Notes under the pieces: generated by a model | The model's input: the letters and a program-made list of their open reading frames with translations, nothing else | Database searches by the model: none | What the model was told of the DNA's origin: nothing | Translations under genes and position numbers: made by a program | In this document: positions 31,224 to 42,157 of the stretch, piece by piece | Position numbering within the stretch: position 1 is the first letter of the stretch | Layout of the letters: each line of letters begins with the position of its first letter | Assembly: GCA_948144175.1 (NCBI GenBank) | Contig: CANXME010002057.1 | Coordinates: 2,714,001 to 2,778,000 of the forward strand | DNA length: 64,000 nt | Source: Closterium sp. NIES-65 | Lineage: Eukaryota > Streptophyta > Zygnematophyceae > Desmidiales > Closteriaceae | Direction of reading: 5' to 3'

Positions 31224-33420
31224 TCAAGGGGTGAGCAAGTGAGGCAAGGTAGGCACAAGACCCATCTGAGTACAGAAGCGCTGATGATCACAAGGCGCAA
31301 GTGCCTTGGTGAAGCTATCAGCAGTCATGGCCTCAGAGGCCACGTACGCAAGGCGCAGCTGACCACGCTGCTGTAGCTCACGAGCAAGGAAGTAGCGGAG
31401 AGCAATGTGCTTCGTTCTGTGCTCCAGCCTCTGCTCTCGACACAAGGCCAGCATGGCCTTGTTGTCTATGTACAGCACTGGAGGAGAACGAGGCGGCTCT
31501 CCGAGGTCAGTCAGCAGGTAGGTGAGCCAGCGAAGCTCCTGAGCAGCCATGGCCCCGGCATAGATCTCAGCCTCACAACTGGAGCCGAGAACAGAAGACG
31601 AGCGGGTAGCCCGCCACGAGACAGAGCCGGAACCAAGGCTGAAGGTGTAACCCTATGACGACCGCTGCGTAGCCTGGTCGTCAGCCCAAGAAGCATCTGC
31701 GTGCCCAGTGAGGACCACTGGACTCTGCCCTCCTAGCACAAGCCCCATGCCCGACGTACTGCACAAGTAGCGCAACACCCTCTTCGCTGCAGCCATATGC
31801 TCGGGTCTGTGTCTCCCACGAGCAACATAGCGTGCTAGAATGCTAAGAGGGTATGCAAGGTCAGGTCGTGTGCAGGTCATCAGGTACATGAGGCAGCCAA
31901 CAAGCTCTCGGTACGGGCCACTCGACTCTACGGACTCATCCGAAGGCAGAGCTGAGAGCGAGTGGCGAGTAGGCAGAGGAGTGGCCTGAGGCGAGGAGTA
32001 CGTGAAGCCGAAGCGCTGAAGGACCTGCTGCACCATGTGTGACTGAGTCAGGGTAATGGTGTGGCATGCTCTGTCCCGAGTGATCTGCAAGCCAAGGTAG
32101 CTGCGCAGTTCACCCAGGTCTGTGCACGTGTGTCTCTTCTGCAGCTCGGACTTCACATGGGCGAGTCCAGCAGTGTCAGCTGTGGCAAAGACCAAGTCGT
32201 CGACGTACACGAGGATGTAGAACGGCGGCAAAGAAGTGTCGGTGTGCAGAAACAGTGACGGGTCGGCAGTAGAGGAAGTAAACCCAAGAGCCGCAAGTGT
32301 AGTCCTCAGTGTGTCGTGCCACTCACGCGGTGCTTGGCGTAGACCGTAGAGTGGCCGCCGGAGGCTCCACTGGGTGCCAGGAGGAAAAGACCTAGTGAAG
32401 CGAGGTGGGCGGCGCAGCGAGATCTCCTCGTGCAGGCTGCCCTGCAGGAAAGCTGTGCTGAAGTCAAGAGAGTGAAGCTCGTAGTCACGGTGAGCAGCTA
32501 TGTGCAGCAGTACCCGAAGAGTGGTCATCTTCGGGGTGGGAGAGAAGGTCTGAAAGTAGTCAACTCCTTGCCGCTGACTGAAGCCACGAGCCACGTAACG
32601 CACCTTGAAGACACGCGGAGAACTTGGCGGCCGCTTCACCCTGAAAATCCACATGCCACTGACGATGTTCGCCCCAGGCGGGGGAACGTCGTCAACGTAG
32701 GTGCCTGTCCTGTGGACTTCCAGGAAGCCATCTTTGTGTCCATAGCTGCCTGCCACTGAGAGGAGTAGGGACCCTCTATCGCCTCCGCGTAAGAGCGCGG
32801 AGTCGGGATGTCAAGTGCATCCGGGTCTCCCTCAGGGGTAAGCAGTACGGACACGAGATAAGGTGAAGCAGCAGCCAAACACTGGAACTCCTCCTGCGTG
32901 TCCTCAAGGATGTCTGTGCCAAGGGCACACTCACCCCCGACGGACGGAGGACAGACAGACTCAGACTCAGCGACAAGACTAGCAGCGTAGTCTAGACGAC
33001 AGCGAGCAGCAAAGTCGACGAGCTCAGTAACTAGGGCAGACGCAGCAGTGGACTCAAAGGAAGGGTCAGTGACGACAGTAGCAAGGAGACGCGTGACAGT
33101 AGGACTGGCAGCACGAAGAGAGTCCGACTCCGGGTCGGCAAGAGCAGGAAGAGAGGACTCAGGAGGAGAAGGCAAAGGGGCATGCAGAGGAGCAGAGGAC
33201 GGACGCAGAGACATCCGGTGCGTGCCAGGGACAGGAGGAGGACGCTGACGCGAACCACGACCACTAGTGCGAGCAGGACGGACAGGCGACGCAGGGCGAG
33301 ACGCAGGCTCACGACGCTCAGCAAGACCTCCAGTAGGACCAGTGTAGGGAGAAGGAGCAGGCAGTGGGCAGGCCGGCTGTAACTGTGACGGGACAGGCTG
33401 TGGACACTCTTAGGGAGGAG
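31224..33420 (-). pseudogene. Element E linker end, reverse transcriptase and RNase H
   Basis: Minus strand. 33214-32636 is the linker into the RT start, ending at a 5-bp ACAGG duplication near 32705 that shifts frame. 32756-31653 carries RT (ARGFSQRQGVDYFQTFSP, VYVDDLVFAT intact) into RNase H (DASWADDQ), stopping at TAG 31653-31655 (Gln in F). 31550-31224 is the RNase H C-terminus (YIDNKAMLALC, RTKHIALRYF), ending at TGA 31224-31226. Confidence 0.88.
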
Positions 33421-35650
33421 AAGGACCTGTAGAAGCAGAAGACCAAGTACCTGCTGAAGGAGCGGAACGAAGTACGGCCGAGGCCGTGCGGCGACTCCAG
33501 ACACAGCAGGGACAGCACCAGTACCCCCAGCGGCAGCACCAGCGCCAGCAGCATCTCCAGCTCCAGTACCACTAGCAGGACCGCCTCTAGGACCGACAGC
33601 AGTAGCCTCAGCGCCAACACCCTCAGCAGCTCCAGCTCCAATCGTACCCGCAGGCCCAGCAGCTCCAGTACTCCCAATACAAGCACCTCTTGGACCCGCA
33701 GTAGCAGCACCCTCAGCAGCCGAAGAACCTCCAGCTCCAGCAGCACGCTTCCAGCGCCGGGAAAACCACTCGCGCAGCTCCTGTGGAGAGAGTGGCTCCC
33801 GCCGAGACGAAGCACCCGGAGAACCTCCAGGCTCAGCACCGCCAGACGCCACACGAGCAGGCCCAGCTCCCTCATGCTCCACACCCCCAGGCTCAGCACC
33901 CCCAGGGGTAGCACCCCCAGGCTCAGCACCCCCAGACTCAGCACCCCCAGTGGTAGAACCCCCAAACTTAGCACCCCCAGGCTCAGCACCCCCAGTAGTA
34001 GCACCCTCAGGCTCAGCACCCCCAGGCTTAGCACCCACACGCTCAGCACCCCCAGAGTCAACACCCCCAGGCTCAGCACCCTCTGCAGCACCAGAGTCAC
34101 CTGTAACCTCGACAGGCTCGACTGCGTCTACCTGGGACACACCTGAAGGGGCAGGACCATGAGGGGGGAGGGGGTCTACCGGGGGGGGACCTCGCACAAG
34201 GAAGAGGGGTGGTGGGGGGAGGGACGGAGTGCGGTAGGGGAAGAGGCGGTAGTAGGGGACCGACTCGTCAAACGTGACGTCCTGGGAGGACAGAACACGG
34301 CGAGAGGTGGGGTGGTAGAACTGCCACCCTGGCGCGTCAGTGGGGAAGCCAAGGAAGACCCAAGGAGCAGCACGAGGGGACAGCTTGTCCGCAGACAAGT
34401 CGCAAACTAACGCCCGAGATCCCCAGACACGGAACGCAGACGCATCGCCAACCTTCCCCGTCCACAGCAAAGCTGGGGAGGTCTCCGGCATGGAGACCCT
34501 GGGGTGAAGATTGATCTGATGCACCGCGTACCGAATCGCAAATGGCCACAGAAAATATGGGGCAGCCGCATGCATCATGGACGTACGGGCGACGTCCATG
34601 ACCATGCCAATGTGGCGCTCAGCAATCCCATTTTGCTGTGGAGAGTCCGGAAGCGTGAAGGTCTGGCGGATGCCTCGTGCACGATAGTAGGCTCGCAGAA
34701 GGCGAGAGGAGAACTCTCCGCCTCTGTCAGAGTGCAAACGCAGAACAGGAAAGTCCGAGCCGAAGCTCTGCCAGAGCTGGAGACGAGCTGCGCGGATCCA
34801 GTCGATCAACACCTCAGTGACATCACCCTTGCTGCGCAAGGGGAAGACTGTGGTGTAACGCGAGTAGTCGAGAACCACCAGCAGGAAGTAGCGCTCGTGA
34901 CCTTGTCCAGGGAGGCGGGCCAGGCCCCACACGTCCATGTGAAGCGTCTGCAGTGGCACCTGTGTTGGAGGAAACTGGGAGGAGTGAGGGGAAGCCCGCA
35001 ACCGCCCCTCGACACAGGGGAGGGCCAGGCTCCGGAGAAAGGGGAGGGAGGGACCGGGGAAGACCAGAGACAAGGACACTGGAGGCCATGCCTCGGAGAC
35101 GAAGTAGGGAGGGGTGACCAAGGCGGTGGTGCCAGAGGAGAGTCTCGTGAGACAGGAGGCGACACGAGCAGGGGGCAGACTCAGGACCAGACCTGGACGC
35201 TGCAGCAAACACCTAACCCGACGCAGCTACATGACCAGACGCAGTGACTGGAGGAGACGCAGTGGTCAGTGTGTACAGGCTCGACCCCGGCGGACGTGTA
35301 AACGTGGTCAGGTGTCGGTCTGTCCGAGCGTCCGTGCAGTGGGTCACCCGCTGACTCGCAGGAGTGAACTGGTGAAACCCCGCATCCTGTAGGTCAGCAC
35401 CACTCACCAAGTTCGTAGAGAACGAGGGGAGGTAAATGCAAGACAGGGTGCCAGAGGAAGCCGCCGGACACGGGAGGACAGTGGAGAAGTGAGCAAGGAC
35501 AGGACCCCCAGAGGGGTCTACCAGAGAGACTGCAACTGGCCGGCCAAGCGGCGTGAGTGTGGTGCGGTCTCAAAAGAAGGAGCGAGAAGCCCCCAAGTCA
35601 AGGGTGAAGGTGTGGGAGGCCGGAGCTCACGCAGTACATGAGAGAGCAGA
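33421..35650 (-). pseudogene. Element E integrase and linker
   Basis: Minus-strand frame 35208-33031 holds the integrase core (HMDVWGLARLPG; LHSDRGGEFSSRLL; SPQQNGIAERHIG, triad intact), WGSRALVCDLSADKL, a GGAEP/GGATP pentapeptide linker (about 34110-33850), LSPQELREWFSRRW and Gly/Ala-rich sequence. Upstream, 35410-35213 has SGADLQDAGFHQFTP and stops at TAG 35213-35215 (Gln in sisters). The linker-to-RT junction loses frame near 33415. Confidence 0.85.
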
Positions 35651-36397
35651 CTCACCAGCACGTGAGGGAGTAGACGCACGAGCACCTAGAGCAGCCCGCT
35701 GCCGCCCCTCGACACAGGGGACGCAGGTAGGGCCAGGCCCCGGAGGAAGGGGAGGGAGGGACCGGGGAAGAGCAGAGATAAGGAAACGGGAGGCTATGCC
35801 TCGGAGACGAAGCAGGGAGGGGTGACCAAGGCGGTGGTGCCAGAGGAGAGTCTCGTGAGACAGGAGACGACACGAGCAGGGGGCAGACTCAGGACGAGAC
35901 CTGGACGCCACTGCAAACACCTGACCCGACGCAGCTACCTGACTAGACGCAGAGACAGGGGAAGACGCAGTGGTCAGTGTGTACAGGCTCGACCCCGGCC
36001 GACGTCTAAACGTGGCCAAGTGTCGGCCCGTCCGAGCATCCGTGCAGTGGGTCACCCGCTGGCTCGCAGGAGTGAACTGGTGAACTCCCCCATCCTGTAG
36101 GTCAGCACCACTCACCAAGTTCGTAGAGAACGAGGGGAGGTAAAGACCAGACAGGGTGCCAGAGGGAGCCGCCGGACACGGGAGGACAGTGGAGAAGTGA
36201 GCAAGGACAGGGCCCCCAGAGGGGTCTGCCAGAGAGACTGCAACTGGCCGACCAAGCAGCGTGAGTGTGGTGCGGTCTCGAAAGAAAGAGCGAGAAGCCC
36301 CCGAGTCAAGGGTGAAGGTGAGGGAGGCCGAAGCCGACGCGGTACCTGAGAGCGCAGACTCACCAGCACCTGAGGAAGCAGACGCACTGGCACCTAG
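35651..36397 (-). pseudogene. Element E duplicated gag-protease-pre-integrase segment
   Basis: Minus strand: FTLDSGASRSFF protease, GGVHQFTPASQRVTHC, LLWHHRLGHPSLL and CVPCVEGRQRA. Then, instead of integrase, the sequence returns to the gag tail (ALGARASTPSRAG near 35690) and repeats protease and pre-integrase a second time at 35650-34990. The two copies differ at many sites, so they look like two family members joined, not a fresh duplication. Confidence 0.75.
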
Positions 36398-36529
36398 TGT
36401 CAGAACATATAGCTTACTTGTTTCTGTAGGCTATAGTGGGGTATCCCATAGGGGGTACAACCCAAATTAGGGTTTCCTATTTGTACTCACTTTGTTCATA
36501 GTCATTTCATTCTCGTTCATATCTTCTCA
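36398..36529 (+). repeat. 5' LTR of element F (132 bp)
   Basis: TGTCAGAACATATAG to CATATCTTCTCA. No difference from 42026-42157 found by eye. Confidence 0.95.
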
Positions 36530-36559
36530 TGGAATCAGAGCAGGTCCCTTCCTAAGGAC
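36530..36559 (+). promoter_or_regulatory. Element F primer-binding site and hairpin
   Basis: TGGAATCAGAGCAGG abuts the LTR. Apart from one base (A for T) it matches the plant copia site complementary to initiator-Met tRNA. The next bases (GTCCCTTCCTAAGGAC) can form a short stem like those of C, D, G and H, with a one-base bulge. Confidence 0.75.
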
Positions 36560-36639
36560 TGTTCCTAGGGCCCACCGAAGCGCGCCCCGAGGCGCGCGTT
36601 TTTTTTTAGCGACCCTCCGTGTCGCCCTTACCGCCGTGC

Positions 36640-37420
36640 TCTCACTTAGGCCCCTCGTCGGCCCCGCTTAGGCCCCTCGTCGGCCCCGCTTAGGCCCCTC
36701 GTCGGCCCCGCTTAGGCCCCTAGTCGGCCCCGCTTAGGCCTCGTCGGCCCCACTTAGGCCCTGTCGGCCCCGCTTAGGCCTCGTCGGCCCCGCTTAGGCC
36801 CCGCTTAGGCCCCGCGTCGGCCCCGCTTAGGCCCCGTCGGCCCGCCTAGGCCCCGCTACGGCCCCTCGTTGGCCTCGCCTAGACCCCGTCGGCCCGCCGT
36901 AGGCCCCGCTCCAGCCCGCCGTCGGCCCCGCTATAGCCCGTCGTCGGCCCCGCTACAGCCCGCCGTCGGCCCCACTACAGCCCGCTGCCGGCCCCGCTAC
37001 AGCCCGCTGTCGGCCCCGCCCCAGCCCGCCGCCGGTCCCGCTACAGCCCGCCGTCGGCCCCACTTCAGCCCGCCGCCGGCCCCGCTACAGCCCACCGTCG
37101 GCCCCGCTACAGCCTCGCTACAGCCCCGCTACAGCCCGCCGCCGGCCCCGCTACAGCCCCGCTACGGCCCACCGTCGGCCCCGCCGCCCGTGCTGCAGCC
37201 CGCCGCGCCACCGTGCAGCCGCCCGCCGCGCCACCGTGCAGCCGCCCGAGCGGCCGCCCACCGTGCCGCCCGTGAGCAGCCCCAGCCACCCGTGAGCCGC
37301 CCGTGCAGCCGCCCGCGCCGCCCGTGAGCCCCTGCGTCACCCGAGCCGCGCGAGCCGCCTGAGCCGCCCGAGCCGCCCGAGCCGCCCGGGCCGCCCGAGC
37401 CGCCCGAGCCGCCAGTGGAG
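36640..37420 (+). repeat. Leader repeats of element F
   Basis: 36640-36880 is an array of CTTAGGCCCCTCGTCGGCCCCG-type units of about 22 bp. 36890-37190 is a second array near CGGCCCCGCTACAGCCCGCCGT. 37190-37420 moves to CCGCCCGAG 9-bp units. No coding signal; the frames it leaves open are low complexity. Confidence 0.8.
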
Positions 37421-37522
37421 CCGCACTCCTACTCCTGTGGGGCCACTGCTGCTCCTGGGCTGTGTTACAGTGCCGCTGACCTACCCGACTTTTCCTACCC
37501 GGTGAGACTGTCAGCTGCTGTC

Positions 37523-37950
37523 ATGGCCACCCCCACTGTCCTAGCTTTTGACACTGAGGGTAGAGCCATTGACTTTGCAGTCTGGATTAAAGACCTGCAG
37601 CTGTACTTACTGTGTGATGCGATAGATGAGGTCTCTCTCTTTGACTTTGTCTCTGGAGCTGTCCCTGCCCCTTCTGCTGATGCTGACCCCGCAGGATGTG
37701 GGTGTCCACCAGTTCACTCCTGCTCGTCAGCGGGTGACACACTGCACGGAGGCTAGCACAGGTCGCCACCTGGCTACGTTTACACGTCGGCCGGGGTCGA
37801 GCCTGTACACACTGACCACTACTTCTCCTCCAGGTACTGAGTCTGGTAGGGTCCCTTCGTCTGGTCAGGTGTTTGCTGCAGCGTCCAGGTCTGGCCCTGA
37901 GTCTGCCCCCTGTTCGTGTCGTCGTCTGTCTCACGAGACCCTCCTCTAGC
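37523..37950 (+). pseudogene. Element F truncated gag fused to pre-integrase region
   Basis: ATG 37523 starts MATPTVLAFDTEGRAIDFAVW and runs about 56 codons. It jumps at about 37686 (a shared GCTGACC string) into QDVGVHQFTPARQRVTHC in another frame. The gag C-terminal two-thirds, the Gly-rich tract, the zinc motif and the protease active site are absent. In the pol frame, a TAG at 37947-37949 replaces the TGG of LLWHHRLGHPS. Confidence 0.88.
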
Positions 37951-37991
37951 ACCACCGCCTTGGCCACCCCTCTCTGCTTTGGCTCAGAGGT

Positions 37992-40900
37992 ATGGCCTCC
38001 CGTCTTCTTGTGTCTGGTCTTCCCCGGTCCCTCCCTCCCCTTCCTCAGGGCCCTGGCCCTGCCTGTGTCCTCTGTGTCGAGGGGCGCCAGCGTGCTGCCC
38101 CTCACTCCTCCCAGTTTCCTCCGACAGAGGCCCCGTTGCAGACGCTTCACATGGACGTGTGGGGCCCAGCCCGCGTCCTTGGACAGGGTCAGGAGCGCTA
38201 CTTCCTGCTCCTTGTTGACGACTACTCGCGTTACACCACAGTCTTCCCCTTGCGCAGCAAGGGTGAGGTCACTGCGGTGCTGATCGACTGGATTCGCGCA
38301 GCTCGTCTTCAGCTCAGGCAGAGCTTTGGCTCCGACTTTCCTGTGTTGCGTCTGCACTCGGACAGAGGCGAAGAGTTTTCCTCTGCCCTTCTACGTACCT
38401 ACTGTCGTGCGCGAGGCATCCGCCAGTCCTTCAGGCTTCCGGACTCTCCGCAGCAAAATGGGATTGTTGAGCGCCGCATTGGCATGGTCATGGACGTCGC
38501 CCGTACGTCCATGATGCATGCGGCTGCCCCCCATTTTCTGTGGCCGTTTGCGGTCAGGTACGCAGCGCATCAGATCAACCTCCACCCCAGGGTCTCCAGG
38601 CCGGAGACCTCCCCAGCCCTGCTGTGGACGGGGAAGGTTGGCGATGCGTCGGCGTTCCGGGTCTGGGGATCTCGGGCGTTTGTCCGCGACCTGTCTGCGG
38701 ACAAGCTGTCCCCTCGCGCTTCTCCCTGCGTCTTCCTGGGGTTCCCCCCCAACGCCCCTGGGTGGCAGTTCTACCACCCCACCTCTCGACGTGTTCTGTC
38801 CTCCCAGGACGTCACGTTCGACGAGTCGGTACCCTACTACCGCCTCTTCGCCTACCGCACTCCTTCCCTCCCCCCGCCCCCGCTCTTCTTGGTACCAGGT
38901 CCCCCCCCGGTAGACCCCCTCCCCCCTCAGGGTCCTGCCCCTTCAGGTGTGTCCCAGGTAGACGCGGTCGAGCTTGTCGAGGTCACTGGTGACTCTGGTG
39001 CTGCTGCGGGTGCTGAGCCTGGGGGTGCTGAGCCTGGGGGTGCTGAGCCTAGGGGTGCTGAGCCTGGGAGTGCAGAGTCTGGGGGTGCGGAGTCTGGGGG
39101 TGGTGAGCCTGGGGGTGCTGAGCCTGGGGGTGCTGAGCCTGGGGGTGCTGAGCTTGGGGGTGCTGTGCCTGGGGGTGCTGTGCCTGGAGGTGCTTCGTCT
39201 CGCCGTGAGCCACTCTCCCCACAGGAGCTGCGTGAGTGGTTTGCTAGGCGCTGGAGGCGTGCTGCTGGTGCTGGAGTTTCTTCGTCTCCAGAGGGTGCCG
39301 CTGCCGCGGGTCCCGGAGGTGCTCGTCTTGGGAGTACTGGAGCTGCTGGGTCTGAGGTTTCTCCTGGAGCTGGTGCTGTTGAGGGTGTTGGCACTGGGAC
39401 TGCCGCTGGCGGTCCGCCTGGCAGTGCTCCTGGTGGTGCTGCTGGAGGTTCTGGAGCTACTGGAGGTGCTGCTGGAGGTGCTGCTGGAGCGGGTACTCCT
39501 GCTGGGGGTACTAGTCCTGTCCCTGCTGTTTCTAGCGTCGCCGCGCGGCCCCGACCGTACTTCGTTCCGCTCCTGCAGCAGGTTCTTGGTCTTACACCTT
39601 CTCCTGGTCCTCCTCCTCCTCCCTTAGAGGGTCCGCCGCCTGTCCAGTCACAGCCACCGCTACAGCCTGCCTCCCCTTTGCCTGCTCCTTCTCCCTACGC
39701 TGGTCCGACTGGGGATCTTACTGAGCGTCGTGAGCCTGCGTCTCGTCCTGCGTCGCCTGTTCGTACTGCGCGCGCTAGTGGTCGCGGCTCGCGTCAGCGT
39801 CCTCCTCCTGTCCCTGGCACGCTCCGGATGTCACTGCGTCTGTCCACTGCTCCTCTGCGTGCCCCTTTGCCTTCTCCTCCTGCTTCCTCTCTTCCTGCTC
39901 TTGCCGACCCGGAGTCGGACTCTCTTCGTGCTGCCAGTCCTACTGTCACGCGTCTCCTTGCTACTGCTGTCACTAACCCTTCCTTCGAGTCGTCTGCTGC
40001 GTCTGCCCTTGTCACTGAGCTTGTCGACTTAGCTGCGCGCTGTCGTCTAGACTACGCTACCAGTCTTGTCGCTGAGTCTGAGTCTGCCTGTCCTCCGTCC
40101 GTCGGGGGTGAGTGTGCCCTTGGCACGGACGTCCTTGAGGACAGGAAGGAGGAGTTCCAGTGTCTGGCCGCCGCTTCACCTCATCTCGCGTCTGTACTGC
40201 TAGCCCCTGAGGGAGACCCGGATGCACCAGACATCCCGACTCCGCGCTCTTACGCGGAGGCGATAGAGGGTCCCTACTCCTCTCAGTGGCAGGCAGCTAT
40301 GGATGCACAGATGGCTTCCTGGAAGTCCACAGGCACCTACGTTGACGCTGTTCCCCCTCCTGGGGCGAACATAGTCAGTGGCATGTGGATTTTCAGGGTG
40401 AAGCGGCCGCCGGGTTCTCCGCCTGTCTTCAAGGCGCGTTACGTGGCTCGTGGCTTTAGTCAGCGGCAGGGAGTTGACTACTTTCAGACCTTCTCCCCCA
40501 CCCCGAAGATGACCACTCTTCGGGTTCTACTGCACGTTGCTGCTCACCGTAACTACGAGCTCCACTCTCTCGACTTCAGCACCGCTTTCTTGCAGGGCAG
40601 CCTGCACGAGGAGATCTGGCTGCGTCGCCCACCTGGCTTCACTGGGTCTTTCCCTCTTGCTACCCAGTGGAGTCTCCGGCGTCCAGTCTACGGTCTCCGC
40701 CAGGCGCCACGTGAGTGGCACGACACACTGAGGACTACGCTCGCGGCACTTGGGTTTGCTCCTTCTACTGCCGACCCGTCGCTGTTTCTGCGCACCGACA
40801 CCTCGCTGCCGCCGTTCTACATCCTCGTGTACGTCGACGACTTGGTCTTTGCCACAGCTGACACTGCTGGACTGGCCCACGTGAAGTCCGAGCTGCAGAA

Positions 40901-41813
40901 GAGACACACGTGCACTGACCTGGGTGAACTGCGTAGCTACCTTGGCTTGCAGATCACCCGGGACAGAGCACGCCGCACCATTACCCTGACTCAGTCACAC
41001 ATGGTGCAGCAGGTCCTTCAGCGCTTCGGCTTCACGTACTCCTCGCCTCAGGCCACTCCTCTGCCTACTCGCCACTCGCTCTCAGCTCTGCCTTCGGATG
41101 AGTCCGTAGAGTCGAGTGGCCCGTACCCAGAGCTTGTTGGCTGCCTCATGTACCTGATGACCTGCACACGACCTGACCTTGCATACCCTCTTAGCATTCT
41201 CGCACGCTATGTTGCTCCTAGGAGACACCGACCAGAGCACATGGCTGCAGCGAAGAGGGTGTTGCGCTACTTGTGCAGTACGTCGGGCATGGGGCTAGTG
41301 CTTGGAGGGCGCAGTCCAGTGGTCCTCACTGGGCACGCAGACGCTTCTTGGGCTGACGACCAGGCTACGCAGCGGTCGTCACAGGGTTACACCTTCAGCC
41401 TTGGTTCCGGCTCTGTTTCGTGGCGGGCTACCCGCTCGTCTTCTGTTCTCGGCTCCAGTTGTGAGGCTGAGATCTACGCTGGGGCTATGGCTGCACAGGA
41501 GTTACGCTGGCTCACCTACCTGCTGACCGACCTTGGAGAGCAGCCTCGTTCTCCTCCAGTGCTGTACGTAGACAACAAGGCCATGCTGGCCTTGTGTCGA
41601 GAGCAGCGGCTGGAGCACAGAACGAAGCACATTGCTCTCCGCTACTTTCTTGCTCGTGAGCTACAGCAGCGTGGACAGTTGCGACTTGCGTACGTGGCCT
41701 CTGAGGCCAACACTGCTGATGTCTTCACCAAGGCACTTGCGCCTTGTGATCATCAGCGTTGTTGCACGAAGTTGGGTCTTGTGCTTGTCTTGCCTCACTT
41801 GCTCTCCTCTTGA
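37992..41813 (+). CDS. Element F integrase-RT-RNase H, open (1273 codons)
   Basis: The best-preserved pol in the window. Integrase: CVLCVEG zinc half (residues 25-28), catalytic D55 (HMDVWGP), D124 (LHSDRGEEF) and E160 (QQNGIVERR). The linker has GGAEP-type pentapeptides (about 335-395), LSPQELREWFARRW and Ala/Gly-rich sequence. RT (RVT_2) has ARGFSQRQG, SLDFSTAFLQ and YVDD at 947-950. RNase H has D1117, E1160 and D1194. It ends TGA 41811-41813. The Met used is internal; in a live element this part would be made as gag-pol. Only the upstream TAG and the gag deletion separate it from activity by sequence. Confidence 0.92.
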   Translation: MASRLLVSGLPRSLPPLPQGPGPACVLCVEGRQRAAPHSSQFPPTEAPLQTLHMDVWGPARVLGQGQERYFLLLVDDYSRYTTVFPLRSKGEVTAVLIDWIRAARLQLRQSFGSDFPVLRLHSDRGEEFSSALLRTYCRARGIRQSFRLPDSPQQNGIVERRIGMVMDVARTSMMHAAAPHFLWPFAVRYAAHQINLHPRVSRPETSPALLWTGKVGDASAFRVWGSRAFVRDLSADKLSPRASPCVFLGFPPNAPGWQFYHPTSRRVLSSQDVTFDESVPYYRLFAYRTPSLPPPPLFLVPGPPPVDPLPPQGPAPSGVSQVDAVELVEVTGDSGAAAGAEPGGAEPGGAEPRGAEPGSAESGGAESGGGEPGGAEPGGAEPGGAELGGAVPGGAVPGGASSRREPLSPQELREWFARRWRRAAGAGVSSSPEGAAAAGPGGARLGSTGAAGSEVSPGAGAVEGVGTGTAAGGPPGSAPGGAAGGSGATGGAAGGAAGAGTPAGGTSPVPAVSSVAARPRPYFVPLLQQVLGLTPSPGPPPPPLEGPPPVQSQPPLQPASPLPAPSPYAGPTGDLTERREPASRPASPVRTARASGRGSRQRPPPVPGTLRMSLRLSTAPLRAPLPSPPASSLPALADPESDSLRAASPTVTRLLATAVTNPSFESSAASALVTELVDLAARCRLDYATSLVAESESACPPSVGGECALGTDVLEDRKEEFQCLAAASPHLASVLLAPEGDPDAPDIPTPRSYAEAIEGPYSSQWQAAMDAQMASWKSTGTYVDAVPPPGANIVSGMWIFRVKRPPGSPPVFKARYVARGFSQRQGVDYFQTFSPTPKMTTLRVLLHVAAHRNYELHSLDFSTAFLQGSLHEEIWLRRPPGFTGSFPLATQWSLRRPVYGLRQAPREWHDTLRTTLAALGFAPSTADPSLFLRTDTSLPPFYILVYVDDLVFATADTAGLAHVKSELQKRHTCTDLGELRSYLGLQITRDRARRTITLTQSHMVQQVLQRFGFTYSSPQATPLPTRHSLSALPSDESVESSGPYPELVGCLMYLMTCTRPDLAYPLSILARYVAPRRHRPEHMAAAKRVLRYLCSTSGMGLVLGGRSPVVLTGHADASWADDQATQRSSQGYTFSLGSGSVSWRATRSSSVLGSSCEAEIYAGAMAAQELRWLTYLLTDLGEQPRSPPVLYVDNKAMLALCREQRLEHRTKHIALRYFLARELQQRGQLRLAYVASEANTADVFTKALAPCDHQRCCTKLGLVLVLPHLLSS

Positions 41814-42025
41814 CCTTGCTTGTACCTTCGTCTATATATACTCTTGCTCTTGCTTACTTGACTCTTGTATATCTCGATATATGATCTTGCATGTGAACTG
41901 GCCTTCTGGCCTTTGAACTTGTACTCGGAATGCGTGGTGACTTTGTGATCCACCCTGAGCTTTGCTTTGCTTTGCTTGACTGGTCTTGTGACCCCTTGTT
42001 CTCCCCCACTTTGCCTATGGGGGTG
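41814..42025 (+). other. Element F 3' noncoding segment and polypurine tract
   Basis: Contains CTATATATACTC, CATGTGAACTGGCC, GTGATCCACCCTGAG and CCTATGGGGGTG directly before the LTR, the same ordered blocks as in C. Confidence 0.75.
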
Positions 42026-42157
42026 TGTCAGAACATATAGCTTACTTGTTTCTGTAGGCTATAGTGGGGTATCCCATAGGGGGTACAACCCAAATTAGGG
42101 TTTCCTATTTGTACTCACTTTGTTCATAGTCATTTCATTCTCGTTCATATCTTCTCA
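42026..42157 (+). repeat. 3' LTR of element F (132 bp)
   Basis: Identical by eye to 36398-36529. It is followed by CCTAG. Confidence 0.95.

Larger units (their letters stand above)
36398..42157 (+). mobile_element. Ty1/copia element F, identical LTRs, internally deleted
   Basis: 5760 bp, plus strand, 132-bp LTRs at 36398-36529 and 42026-42157 that I read as identical, TSD CCTAG at 36393-36397 and 42158-42162. It is inserted in the gag of element E. Gag N-terminus (37523-37690) is fused out of frame to mid-protease by a deletion of about 1.6 kb relative to C. Integrase, linker, RT and RNase H are one open frame. It is the youngest insertion here and non-autonomous. Confidence 0.95.
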
